The notes under the pieces were generated by a model. It did no database searches, had not been told where the DNA came from, and saw only the letters and a program-made list of their open reading frames with translations. A DNA stretch of 64,000 bases from assembly GCF_014851765.1 (NCBI RefSeq), contig NZ_JACVAI010000001.1, positions 1,116,001 to 1,180,000 on the forward strand, written 5' to 3'. A program made the translations under genes and the position numbers. Of the stretch, positions 35,871-44,975 are shown piece by piece (position 1 is the stretch's first letter; the number at the start of each line of letters is the position of its first letter). Source of the stretch: Pseudomonas sp. PDM04. GTDB lineage: Bacteria; Pseudomonadota; Gammaproteobacteria; Pseudomonadales; Pseudomonadaceae.

Positions 35871-37430
35871 ATGCCCCGTAAAACCTGGCGCGCCGCGCTT
35901 GCTGCCTATGCCAGCCCTTCGACACTTGTGCTGTTGTTGCTTGGTTTCGCCGCCGGCTTGCCCTACATGCTGGTATTTTCGACGCTTTCGGTCTGGTTGC
36001 GCGAAGCCGGTGTGGCTCGCGAAACCATTGGCTATGCCAGCCTGATCGGTCTGGCCTACGCCTTCAAATGGGTCTGGTCACCGCTGCTCGATCAATGGCG
36101 CCTGCCGTTGCTCGGCAAGCTCGGCCGCCGTCGTTCGTGGCTGGTGCTTTCCCAGGCACTGGTGATTCTGGGTCTGATCGGCATGGGTTTCTGCGACCCG
36201 CAAAAACACCTGTCCTGGCTGATCGCCATCGCCGTACTCGTGGCCTTCGCCTCGGCGACCCAGGACATCGCGGTCGACGCCTACCGCCTGGAAATCGCCG
36301 ACGACAGCCGCCAGGCTGCGCTGGCCGCCAGCTACATGTCCGGTTATCGAGTGGCAGCACTGCTGGCCACCGCCGGCGCCCTGTACTTCGCCGAGGGTTT
36401 CGGCTCCACCGGCTTCAATTACAAGCATTCGGCGTGGGCCGGCACTTACCTGCTGTTTGGTGTGCTGATGGTCCCGGCGCTGCTGACGTCGCTGTTCATG
36501 CGCGAACCACCGGTGCCGCTGCGCACGCAACTGCAGGCCGGGCGCTACAGCTTCGTGCATCAACTGGCCTCGGTGTTCGTACTGATCGTGCTGCTGGTGT
36601 CCGTGCCGGCGACCTTCACCCAGCTCTTCAACACCGACTTCGCCAGCGTACTGTTCGGCGGTGTCAGCCTGCTCGACCTGCTGCTCGAGGATCGTGCCTT
36701 CTTGCGCGCCATCCTCTATATCACGCTGACCGCCATGTGCCTGTCGGCCATGGGGCGCCGCGGCCTCGCGCCGGTGCTGACACCGGTCAACGACTTCATC
36801 CTGCGCTACCGCTGGCAGGCGCTGCTGCTGCTCGGGCTGATCGCTACCTATCGGATGTCGGATACGGTCATGGGCGTGATGGCCAACGTCTTCTACATCG
36901 ACCAAGGTTTCACCAAGGACCAGATTGCCAGCGTCAGCAAGATCTTCGGCCTGATCATGACCCTCGTCGGGGCCGGCATGGGCGGCCTGCTGATCGTGCG
37001 TTTCGGCATCCTGCCAATCCTGTTCATCGGCGGCGCGGCGTCAGCCGCTACCAACCTGCTGTTCCTGATGCTCGCCGACATGGGCGCCAACCTGAACATG
37101 CTGATCGTGACCATTTCCCTGGACAACTTCAGCTCGGGCCTGGCGACCTCGGCGTTCGTCGCCTACCTGTCGAGCCTGACCAACCTCAAGTTCTCCGCCA
37201 CCCAATACGCCCTGCTCAGCTCGATCATGCTCCTGCTGCCGCGCCTGATCGGCGGCTACTCGGGGGTCATGGTGGAAAAATTCGGCTATCACAATTTCTT
37301 CCTGATCACCGCGCTGCTCGGCGTTCCGACACTGCTGTTGATTGCCTTGCACTGGTTCCAGGAGAGCCGGCGCGAAGGCCCCACTCCCACCCCGGAGCCG
37401 GCGCCCACGCAAGTTGCGGAAGAATCGTAG
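35871..37430 (+). CDS. ampG: AmpG-type muropeptide permease (MFS)
   Basis: A 519-residue inner-membrane transporter of the major facilitator superfamily with 12-14 hydrophobic segments. It takes up anhydro-muropeptides for cell-wall recycling and, through AmpR, affects ampC induction. The start STLVLLLLGFAAGLPYMLVFSTLSVWLREAGV and GYASLIGLAYAFKWVWSPLLDQW are typical AmpG. A C-terminal proline-rich tail (GPTPTPEPAPTQ) is outside the transport core. Confidence 0.93.
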   Translation: MPRKTWRAALAAYASPSTLVLLLLGFAAGLPYMLVFSTLSVWLREAGVARETIGYASLIGLAYAFKWVWSPLLDQWRLPLLGKLGRRRSWLVLSQALVILGLIGMGFCDPQKHLSWLIAIAVLVAFASATQDIAVDAYRLEIADDSRQAALAASYMSGYRVAALLATAGALYFAEGFGSTGFNYKHSAWAGTYLLFGVLMVPALLTSLFMREPPVPLRTQLQAGRYSFVHQLASVFVLIVLLVSVPATFTQLFNTDFASVLFGGVSLLDLLLEDRAFLRAILYITLTAMCLSAMGRRGLAPVLTPVNDFILRYRWQALLLLGLIATYRMSDTVMGVMANVFYIDQGFTKDQIASVSKIFGLIMTLVGAGMGGLLIVRFGILPILFIGGAASAATNLLFLMLADMGANLNMLIVTISLDNFSSGLATSAFVAYLSSLTNLKFSATQYALLSSIMLLLPRLIGGYSGVMVEKFGYHNFFLITALLGVPTLLLIALHWFQESRREGPTPTPEPAPTQVAEES

Positions 37431-37573
37431 GGCGTTCACCCAGCCAGCATCGCAACGGGCGGGGAGATTCCCGCCCACCTGCCACACCGCCGACCGCACG
37501 CCTGTACGCCAGCGGATCTCGCCCGTACAATGCTCCGTCATTTCTCGTCATCAGCAATCGATAACGGCCAACC

Positions 37574-39289
37574 ATGCGCACCAGTCAATTTTTGCTCGCC
37601 ACACAGAAAGAAACGCCTTCCGACGCGGTTGTGATCAGCCATCAGCTGATGCTGCGCGCCGGCATGATCCGCAAACTCGCCTCGGGCCTGTACACCTGGC
37701 TGCCGATGGGCTTGCGAGTGATGCGCAAGGTCGAAGCCGTCGTTCGCGAAGAAATGAACGCCGCAGGCTCTTTGGAAGTGTTGATGCCGAGCACCCAACC
37801 GGCTGAACTGTGGCAGGAATCCGGTCGCTGGGAAGAGTACGGCCCGGAATTGCTGCGCTTCAAGGATCGCCACAATCGTGACTTCTGTGCCGGCCCGACC
37901 CACGAGGAAGTGATCACCGACCTGATGCGCAACGAGCTGAGCAGCTACAAGCAGCTGCCCATCAACCTGTATCAGATCCAGACCAAGTTCCGTGACGAAA
38001 TCCGCCCACGCTTCGGTTTGATGCGCGGCCGCGAATTCATCATGAAAGACGCCTATTCGTTCCACGCCGACCAGGCCTCGCTGCAGGTCACCTATGACCG
38101 CATGCACCAGGCCTACTGCAACGTGTTCACACGCCTGGGCCTGAAATTCCGTCCGGTGGAAGCCGACAACGGCTCCATCGGCGGTGCCGGCTCCCACGAA
38201 TTCCACGTCCTGGCCGAATCCGGCGAAGACGATATCGTCTTCAGCAACGGTTCCGACTACGCGGCCAACATCGAGAAAGCCGAAGCCGTGCCACGGGAGA
38301 CCTCCCGTCCTGCTCCTTGCGAAGAGCTGCGCCTGGTGGACACCCCGGACACCAAGACCATTGCCGCCCTGGTGGAAAAATTCAATCTGCCGATTGAGAA
38401 GACCATCAAGACCCTGATCGTGCACGCCGAAGAAGAAGGCAAGCTGATTGCCCTGGTGATCCGTGGCGACCACGAACTCAACGAAATCAAGGCCGCCCAG
38501 CAGCCAGGCGTGGCCAGCCCGCTGGTGATGGCGTCCGACGCCGAACTGCGCGACGCCATTGGCGCCGGCGCCGGTTCCCTCGGCCCGCTGAACCTGCCGC
38601 TGCCCGTGATCATCGACCGCTCCGTCGAGCTGATGAGCGACTTCGGCATTGGCGCGAACATCGACGACAAGCACTACTTCGGCGTGAACTGGGAGCGCGA
38701 CCTGCCAGTGCCGACCGTGGCCGACCTGCGTAACGTGGTCAGCGGCGACCCGAGCCCGGACGGCAAGGGCACCCTGGAAATCAAGCGCGGCATCGAAGTC
38801 GGGCACATCTTCCAGCTGGGCAACAAGTACAGCAAGGCGATGAAGTGCGAAGTGCTGGGCGAAAACGGCAAGCCGGTCACCCTGGAAATGGGTTGCTACG
38901 GCATCGGCGTGTCCCGCGTGGTCGCCGCCGCCATCGAGCAGAGCAACGACGACAAGGGGATCATCTGGAGCGACACGCTGGCGCCGTTCCAGGTCGCCCT
39001 GGTGCCATTGCGCTACGAAACCGAGCAGGTGCGCGAAGCCACCGACAAGCTGTACGCCGAGTTGACCGCTGCCGGGTTCGAAGTGCTGCTGGACGATCGC
39101 GACAAGAAAACCAGCCCGGGCATCAAGTTCGCGGACATGGAGCTGATCGGCATTCCTCACCGGATCGTGGTCAGCGACCGCGGCCTCGCCGAAGGCAACC
39201 TGGAATACAAGAGCCGTACCGAGGCCGAGCCGCAAGCGCTGCCGGTTGCTGACGTACTGTCGTTCCTTCAGGCCCGTATCCGCCGCTGA
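37574..39289 (+). CDS. proS: Prolyl-tRNA synthetase
   Basis: A 571-residue class II synthetase that charges tRNA-Pro. Class II motif 2 is [23 protein letters not shown] near residue 137. The editing INS domain (about 235-385) sits inside the catalytic domain, as is normal for bacterial ProRS. Motif 3 is [11 protein letters not shown] near residue 442, followed by the anticodon-binding domain (about 470-571). An acidic lipoprotein gene follows 18 bases later. Confidence 0.97.
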   Translation: MRTSQFLLATQKETPSDAVVISHQLMLRAGMIRKLASGLYTWLPMGLRVMRKVEAVVREEMNAAGSLEVLMPSTQPAELWQESGRWEEYGPELLRFKDRHNRDFCAGPTHEEVITDLMRNELSSYKQLPINLYQIQTKFRDEIRPRFGLMRGREFIMKDAYSFHADQASLQVTYDRMHQAYCNVFTRLGLKFRPVEADNGSIGGAGSHEFHVLAESGEDDIVFSNGSDYAANIEKAEAVPRETSRPAPCEELRLVDTPDTKTIAALVEKFNLPIEKTIKTLIVHAEEEGKLIALVIRGDHELNEIKAAQQPGVASPLVMASDAELRDAIGAGAGSLGPLNLPLPVIIDRSVELMSDFGIGANIDDKHYFGVNWERDLPVPTVADLRNVVSGDPSPDGKGTLEIKRGIEVGHIFQLGNKYSKAMKCEVLGENGKPVTLEMGCYGIGVSRVVAAAIEQSNDDKGIIWSDTLAPFQVALVPLRYETEQVREATDKLYAELTAAGFEVLLDDRDKKTSPGIKFADMELIGIPHRIVVSDRGLAEGNLEYKSRTEAEPQALPVADVLSFLQARIRR

Positions 39290-39306
39290 AACCAGATAGA
39301 GACGTC

Positions 39307-40260
39307 ATGTTCAAGCGAAACACCTTAGGCCTCGGTGGCGCCGCCCTGTGCGGCGCCCTGCTGGTCAGCGGCTGTGCCAACCACATGTCGCAACGCAGCG
39401 AGCACGAGGAACGTGTCGAGCGCAAACTGCTCGACCACCGCCTGCAGATCGATGTCGGCGAGCCTAAGGTGCTTGAGCTGCCGCAACGTCGGGTGAAGAT
39501 CCACGAGCAAAAGACTTTCGAAGTCACCGAGTTCGAAGTGACGCGGCATTACGATCGCTACACGCCTTACCAACCCTGGCGGGAGATCTACGAGATCCCG
39601 CTGGGCGCGGTGGCGGTGGTGGCCGGTGTCGGCGCGAACGTGGCCAACGTGTTCGCCCTCGGCAACCTGCCCGATAGCATGACCAAGGACTGGTTCAGCT
39701 ACGGCATCGCCGGGCTCAACCCGTTCATGAACGCACCGTCCAACGGCCGCTCACAGCAGAACCTCGCCGGCATCGACGAAGTCCAGCTCGACAAACGCAC
39801 CGAGTACTCGAGCCTGCCGTGGAGCGAGCGTCCGGTCGAGGTCAAGGCCGGCAAGGAAACGTTCGAGCTGAGCACCGATAAAAACGGCGTCTTGCGCCTG
39901 AACCTGTTGGACAGCCCTTTCGCCGAACGCGACATCAATCACCTGAGCCGGTTGCTGATCCGTGTCGAGGACGGCCAGGACGATGTGCATACGGATTCGA
40001 GCCTGGCGGTCAGCAGTTCGCTGCGTGGCAAACTGCTCGAAGCCCATGGCCTGATTTACGACGACCTCGAAGACGGCGAAGTGAGCCAGTGGGTGCACCG
40101 GGTCAAACGCCTGTCGGAACTGGGCCTGGAGGAAGAAGCCAGCGAGCTGGAACAGAGCCTGATCGAACTGACGCGCAACGACCCTGAGTTGCAGACCGAA
40201 TTCATGAAGTCACTGGCCAAGGATGGTGGTCGTTTGGTGGCGGATCCGGGGCCGAACTAA
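39307..40260 (+). CDS. Lipoprotein of unknown function downstream of proS
   Basis: A 317-residue lipoprotein. MFKRNTLGLGGAALCGALLVSGC carries a lipobox VSGC. The mature part has a beta-rich N-terminal half (about 30-120), a hydrophobic or beta stretch EIPLGAVAVVAGVGANVANVFALG, then a charged helical C-terminal half with LEEEASELEQSLIELTRNDPELQ. I recognise no named family. The gap to proS is 18 bases, which suggests co-transcription. Confidence 0.75.
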   Translation: MFKRNTLGLGGAALCGALLVSGCANHMSQRSEHEERVERKLLDHRLQIDVGEPKVLELPQRRVKIHEQKTFEVTEFEVTRHYDRYTPYQPWREIYEIPLGAVAVVAGVGANVANVFALGNLPDSMTKDWFSYGIAGLNPFMNAPSNGRSQQNLAGIDEVQLDKRTEYSSLPWSERPVEVKAGKETFELSTDKNGVLRLNLLDSPFAERDINHLSRLLIRVEDGQDDVHTDSSLAVSSSLRGKLLEAHGLIYDDLEDGEVSQWVHRVKRLSELGLEEEASELEQSLIELTRNDPELQTEFMKSLAKDGGRLVADPGPN

Positions 40261-40270
40261 CTTCTGAAAT

Positions 40271-40335
40271 CATCGCGAGCAGGCTCGCTCCCACAGTCAC
40301 CACAACCTCTGTGGGAGCGAGTCTGCTCGCGATGA
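40271..40335. repeat. REPIN: two inverted REP copies
   Basis: CATCGCGAGCAGGCTCGCTCCCAC and GTGGGAGCGAGTCTGCTCGCGATG face each other across about 17 bases, between the lipoprotein gene and the convergent dinB gene. Confidence 0.85.
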
Positions 40336-40357
40336 GGCCCTTGAGGTCGCCGCAAAC

Positions 40358-41419
40358 CTACCGCTCGAACAACTCCATCTGCTCGAACCCGCCCCGCAGG
40401 TCCTCCAGCCGTACGCCAATCCCCAACAACCGAACCGGTTTGCCGCCGCGATTGAACGCCTGGGTCAGCAACAGCTGATAACTGCCAAGGTCCCGACCTG
40501 CCCCCGCCTGCTCCAGGGTGGTTTGGGTGAAATCATGAAACTTCACTTTGACGAACGGCTTGCCCGGCCGATAGCTGCTGTCGATTCGCGCCATGCGCCC
40601 GGCCAGGGTCTCCATCAGCTCGGGCAACTTATCCAGGCAGCTGCGCAGATCCGGCAGGTCGGTGTCGTAGGTGTTTTCGACGCTGATCGACTGCCGCCGA
40701 CTGTCGTTGTGCACTAGCCGCTCATCGATCCCACGGGCCAGGCTCCACAGTCGTTCGCCAAAGCTGCCGAATTCGCGCACCAGCGCCAACTTGTCCCACT
40801 CGCGCAACTGCAGGCAATCGGCGATTCCAAGCCGCCCCAGCTTGTCGGCGGTCACCTTGCCCACGCCGTGCAATTTGTTGACGGACAGACCGCTGACAAA
40901 ATCCTCGACTTGATCGGGCGTGATGACGAACAGCCCGTTGGGCTTCTTCCAGTCACTGGCGATCTTGGCCAGAAACTTGTTCGGCGCCACGCCCGCCGAG
41001 ACCGTGATGTGCAACTGGTTGGACACCCGGCGACGGATGTCCTGGGCGATACGTGTCGCGCTGCCGCCGAAGTGCGCGCTGTCCGACACATCGAGGTACG
41101 CCTCGTCCAGGGACAGCGGTTCGATCAGATCGGTGTAATCGCGAAAGATCGTGTGGATTTCCCTGGACGCCTCTCTATATGCGTCCATTCGCGGCTTGAC
41201 GATGGTCAGGTCCGGACACAGCTTCAATGCATGCCCGGACGACATCGCCGAGCGCACGCCATAGGCCCGCGCCTCATAGTTGCACGTGGCAATCACTCCG
41301 CGCCGATCCGCCGACCCACCCACTGCCAGGGGTTTGCCAGCCAGGCGCGGGTCGTCACGCATCTCGATGGCGGCGTAGAAGCAGTCACAATCAACATGGA
41401 TGATTTTTCGCTGGGTCAT
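40358..41419 (-). CDS. dinB: DNA polymerase IV (Y family)
   Basis: A 353-residue translesion polymerase. The palm motif HVDCDCFYAAIEMRDDP near residue 8 carries a catalytic aspartate, and PLSLDEAYLDVSD near residue 100 carries two more. The thumb, little finger and C-terminal beta-clamp-binding tail (EQMELF) follow. I chose the ATG at 41419 because the longer ORF would start far upstream with an unrelated N-terminus. A LexA box sits about 70 bases upstream. Expected to be SOS-induced. Confidence 0.96.
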   Translation of the reverse strand: MTQRKIIHVDCDCFYAAIEMRDDPRLAGKPLAVGGSADRRGVIATCNYEARAYGVRSAMSSGHALKLCPDLTIVKPRMDAYREASREIHTIFRDYTDLIEPLSLDEAYLDVSDSAHFGGSATRIAQDIRRRVSNQLHITVSAGVAPNKFLAKIASDWKKPNGLFVITPDQVEDFVSGLSVNKLHGVGKVTADKLGRLGIADCLQLREWDKLALVREFGSFGERLWSLARGIDERLVHNDSRRQSISVENTYDTDLPDLRSCLDKLPELMETLAGRMARIDSSYRPGKPFVKVKFHDFTQTTLEQAGAGRDLGSYQLLLTQAFNRGGKPVRLLGIGVRLEDLRGGFEQMELFER

Positions 41420-41487
41420 GGCAAAGCAGTGTTCATGGCGTAAATAAGTTGGCAGTACATAGCGGATCGGCAGTATCTCACTGACAA

Positions 41488-41503
41488 CTGTATATAGCAC
41501 CAG
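41488..41503 (-). promoter_or_regulatory. LexA box upstream of dinB
   Basis: CTGTATATAGCACCAG is a CTG-N10-CAG element with the TATATA core, very close to the pseudomonad LexA consensus. It lies 69-84 bases upstream of the dinB start. Confidence 0.88.
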
Positions 41504-41679
41504 TACTCTGAATGTTCTTATCCAATGGTAGGAATAATCGCCGATGAATTTATTTTTTCAATCGAAAGCTGGCTCACAATAGAGCTGAAACCCTTGCCCC
41601 GCCTGCGTCACAGCCGATTACACCGCCCCGCGCTCAAGCTAACCAATTGAACAGGAACAGGTTTTATCCAAATTGGAGG

Positions 41680-41707
41680 TTGACAGCTCGGCGATCCGCT
41701 GTAGAAT
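41680..41707 (+). promoter_or_regulatory. Sigma-70 promoter of the first initiator tRNA gene
   Basis: TTGACA (-35, 41680-41685) and TAGAAT (-10, 41702-41707) are separated by 16 bases and lie 13 bases before the mature tRNA. Confidence 0.85.
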
Positions 41708-41720
41708 GCCGACCCATAGA

Positions 41721-41797
<77 letters not shown>

Positions 41798-41806
41798 ACA
41801 TCAAGA

Positions 41807-41836
41807 AAGGCCACTCGAAAGAGTGGCCTTTTTTGT
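41807..41836 (+). terminator. Terminator of tRNA-fMet copy 1
   Basis: AAGGCCACTC and GAGTGGCCTT form a 10-bp stem with loop GAAA and a T-run. Confidence 0.93.
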
Positions 41837-41949
41837 GCGCGCCTGTTTTGTGTGCCGAACAAGAAATCGTTCTGATTCCGAAACTTAGATCTGCACTGCG
41901 ACCGATTGCCGCATTTCAACACTTATTTGACCCTATCCCGCATTAACGG

Positions 41950-41977
41950 TTGACACCCCGCCGTTCGCCTGTAGAAT
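41950..41977 (+). promoter_or_regulatory. Sigma-70 promoter of the second initiator tRNA gene
   Basis: TTGACA at 41950-41955 and TAGAAT at 41972-41977, 16-base spacing, as in the first copy. Confidence 0.85.
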
Positions 41978-41990
41978 GCCGCCACACAGA

Positions 41991-42067
<77 letters not shown>

Positions 42068-42076
42068 ACATCAAGA

Positions 42077-42106
42077 AAGGCCACTCGAAAGAGTGGCCTT
42101 TTTTGT
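42077..42106 (+). terminator. Terminator of tRNA-fMet copy 2
   Basis: The same 10-bp stem (AAGGCCACTC/GAGTGGCCTT) with loop GAAA and T-run as in copy 1. Confidence 0.93.
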
Positions 42107-42332
42107 GTCTGTTGAAAAAGTCCTTTCGCAACAATGACCTGTCATCCTGCTATGAAGCGTTCGCCCGCCACAACGCACCGGGATCAAGCTATGCTGATTC
42201 GCAGATCGAACGTGACAGGCCATCGCCGACCATCGGTGAGAAGCGTTAAAATTCGTGATTATTTTTTTCTACAGGGATTGGTTACTTGGCTGGATACCTC
42301 CATCCTGTCGCGCACAATCCAAGAGGTGATTG

Positions 42333-44975
42333 ATGCGCGCCAACTCGTCTGATCCACAAGACCCCGTCACCGCGACACAACCGATCAAGGCCGAGCGTCT
42401 GCGCTGGCTTGATCTGGTCAGCAAGTATCGTCAGCCCATCGGCCTGGCGGTCACACTGCTGCTGTTCGCGATCGCGCTGATTGCCTGTCGCCACCTGCTG
42501 AGCGAGCTCGATCTGTACGCTCTGCATGACTCGATTCTTGAAATACCGAAACCGGCCTTGCTGGGCGCGTTCGCGGCGACCGTGGTCGGCTTCGTCATCC
42601 TGCTGGGCTATGAGTGGTCGGCCAGCCGCTATGCCGGCGCCACCCTGCCACCGCGCATCCTGGCCCTGGGCGGTTTCACGGCATTCGCCATCGGCAACGC
42701 CATCGGCCTGTCGATGCTTTCCGGCGGATCGGTTCGCTACCGTTTATATGCACGGCATGGCCTGGGGGCGGGAGAAGTCGCCCGCATGACGCTGTTCGCC
42801 AGCCTCTCGCTCGGCTGCGCCCTTCCGCCACTGGCGGCGCTGGCAACCCTCAGCAACCTGCCCGCCGCCTCCCTCGCCCTTGGCCTGTCCCAAGGCTTGC
42901 TTGGCACGGTGGCCGCCGCAGTGCTACTGCTGTTCTGTGTGCTGGCCATCGGCATCTATCGCCGTCGCCTGCCGGAACAACCTTACGCGGACAACCTGCT
43001 GGTCAGGATCGGCCGTCGCACCCTGCGCCTTCCGGGCCGCCGCCTGACCTTCCTGCAACTGATCATCACCGCCCTGGACGTGGCCGCCGCCGCGACCGTG
43101 CTTTATCTGTTGCTGCCCGAAGCGCCACCCTTCGGTGCATTCCTGCTGGTGTACCTGCTGGCCCTTGCCGCCGGCGTGCTCAGCCACGTTCCCGGTGGGG
43201 TCGGGGTGTTCGAGGCGATCCTGCTGGCCGCTTTCGCCGACAAACTGGGGGCCGCACCACTGGCAGCCGCCCTGCTGCTCTATCGCCTGATCTACGTGGT
43301 GCTGCCACTGCTGGTGGCGAGCCTGCTGCTGCTGATCAACGAAGGCCAGCGCTTGTTCCAGACCCGCCAGTCGTTGCGCGCCGCCTCGGGCCTGGCCGCG
43401 CCGATCCTGGCGGTGCTGGTGTTCCTTTCGGGCGTGGTGCTGCTGTTCTCCGGCGTGACCCCGGAAATCGACACACGCCTGGAACACATCGGTTTCCTGA
43501 TTCCCCATCGACTGGTCGACGCCTCGCACTTTGGCGCCAGCCTGGTCGGTGTGCTCTGCCTGTTGCTCGCCCAGGGCCTGCGTCGGCGGTTGTCTGCCGC
43601 CTGGATGCTGACCACCATTCTGTTGCTGGTCGGCGCGGTGCTGTCGCTGCTCAAGGGCTTCGACTGGGAAGAAGCCAGTCTGATGACCCTGACAGCCGCC
43701 CTGCTCGGCGTTTTCCGGCGCTCCTTCTATCGCCCGAGCCGACTGACCGAATTGCCCTTCTCGCCGCTGTTCCTGGTGGCGAGCCTGTGTGTGCTGGGCG
43801 CGTCGATCTGGCTGCTGCTGTTCGCCTATCAGGACGTTCCGTACAGCCATCAACTCTGGTGGCAGTTCACCCTCGACGCCGACGCCCCGCGTGGTCTGCG
43901 CTCACTGCTCGGCGCCGCCGTGCTGCTGGTGATCGTGTCCCTGACCTGGCTGCTGCGCACGGCGCGTCCGGTGATCCACCTGCCAACCCCCGACGAACTG
44001 GAGCGCGCGCACAAAATCCTCATGGCCTCGGCCCAGCCGGACGGCGGCCTGGCCCTGACCGGTGACAAGGCGCTGCTGTTCCACCCCAACGACGAGGCGT
44101 TCCTGATGTATGCCCGCCGTGGGCGCAGCCTGGTGGCCCTGTACGATCCGATCGGCCCGGCCCAGCCTCGGGCGGAAATGATCTGGCAGTTCCGCGACCT
44201 GTGCGACATCCACCATGCGCGCCCGGTGTTCTATCAGGTCCGTGCCGAGAACCTGCCGTACTACATGGACATCGGCCTGACCGCGATCAAGCTGGGCGAA
44301 GAGGCGCGGGTCGATTTGCAGCGCTTTGATCTGGAAGCCAAGGGCAAGGAGATGAAAGACCTGCGCTACACCTGGAACCGTGGCACCCGCGACGGCCTGT
44401 CGCTGGAGATCCATGAGCCGGGCCAGGCGCCGATGGATGAGCTGAAGGTGATTTCCGATGCCTGGCTCACCGGCAAGAACGTGCGCGAGAAAGGCTTCTC
44501 GCTCGGCCGCTTCAGCGACGATTACCTCAAGCATTTCCGTATTGCGGTGATTCGTTTCGAAGGACGCCCGGTGGCGTTCGCCAACTTGCTCGAGACCTAT
44601 GGCCACGACCTGGCCAGCCTCGACCTGATGCGCGCGCACCCCGAAGCACCCAAGCTGACCATGGAATTCATGATGGTCGGCCTGATTCAACACTATAAGA
44701 GTCACGGATACGCGCGCTTCAGCCTGGGCATGGTGCCACTGTCGGGGTTGCAACCCCGTCGCGGTGCACCCCTGACCCAGCGCCTGGGCTCGATGGTCTT
44801 CCGCCGTGGTGAGCAGCTCTACAATTTCCAAGGCTTGCGCCGCTTCAAAGACAAGTTCCAGCCTGACTGGGAACCCCGTTACATGGCCGTGCCCGCCGGA
44901 CTCGATCCGCTGGTTGCCTTGGCCGACACTGCCGCCCTGATTGCAGGCGGCTTGACTGGATTGGTGAAACGCTGA
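42333..44975 (+). CDS. mprF: Aminoacyl-phosphatidylglycerol synthase/flippase (MprF/LpiA family)
   Basis: An 880-residue membrane protein. The N-terminal part (to about residue 540) has about 13 hydrophobic helices forming the flippase-type domain, and the C-terminal DUF2156/GNAT-like domain (about 550-860) transfers an amino acid from charged tRNA to phosphatidylglycerol. In Pseudomonas the PA0920 homologue uses Ala-tRNA. AAGAGGTG lies just before the ATG at 42333. The stop overlaps the AcvB/VirJ gene by one base (TGATG), so the two act together. Confidence 0.93.
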   Translation: MRANSSDPQDPVTATQPIKAERLRWLDLVSKYRQPIGLAVTLLLFAIALIACRHLLSELDLYALHDSILEIPKPALLGAFAATVVGFVILLGYEWSASRYAGATLPPRILALGGFTAFAIGNAIGLSMLSGGSVRYRLYARHGLGAGEVARMTLFASLSLGCALPPLAALATLSNLPAASLALGLSQGLLGTVAAAVLLLFCVLAIGIYRRRLPEQPYADNLLVRIGRRTLRLPGRRLTFLQLIITALDVAAAATVLYLLLPEAPPFGAFLLVYLLALAAGVLSHVPGGVGVFEAILLAAFADKLGAAPLAAALLLYRLIYVVLPLLVASLLLLINEGQRLFQTRQSLRAASGLAAPILAVLVFLSGVVLLFSGVTPEIDTRLEHIGFLIPHRLVDASHFGASLVGVLCLLLAQGLRRRLSAAWMLTTILLLVGAVLSLLKGFDWEEASLMTLTAALLGVFRRSFYRPSRLTELPFSPLFLVASLCVLGASIWLLLFAYQDVPYSHQLWWQFTLDADAPRGLRSLLGAAVLLVIVSLTWLLRTARPVIHLPTPDELERAHKILMASAQPDGGLALTGDKALLFHPNDEAFLMYARRGRSLVALYDPIGPAQPRAEMIWQFRDLCDIHHARPVFYQVRAENLPYYMDIGLTAIKLGEEARVDLQRFDLEAKGKEMKDLRYTWNRGTRDGLSLEIHEPGQAPMDELKVISDAWLTGKNVREKGFSLGRFSDDYLKHFRIAVIRFEGRPVAFANLLETYGHDLASLDLMRAHPEAPKLTMEFMMVGLIQHYKSHGYARFSLGMVPLSGLQPRRGAPLTQRLGSMVFRRGEQLYNFQGLRRFKDKFQPDWEPRYMAVPAGLDPLVALADTAALIAGGLTGLVKR

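Larger units (their letters stand above)
41420..41720. other. dinB upstream region and start of the tRNA promoter block
   Basis: About 300 bases without a gene. The left part holds the dinB LexA box, and the right part carries the first tRNA-fMet promoter. Nothing else convincing was seen. Confidence 0.6.
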
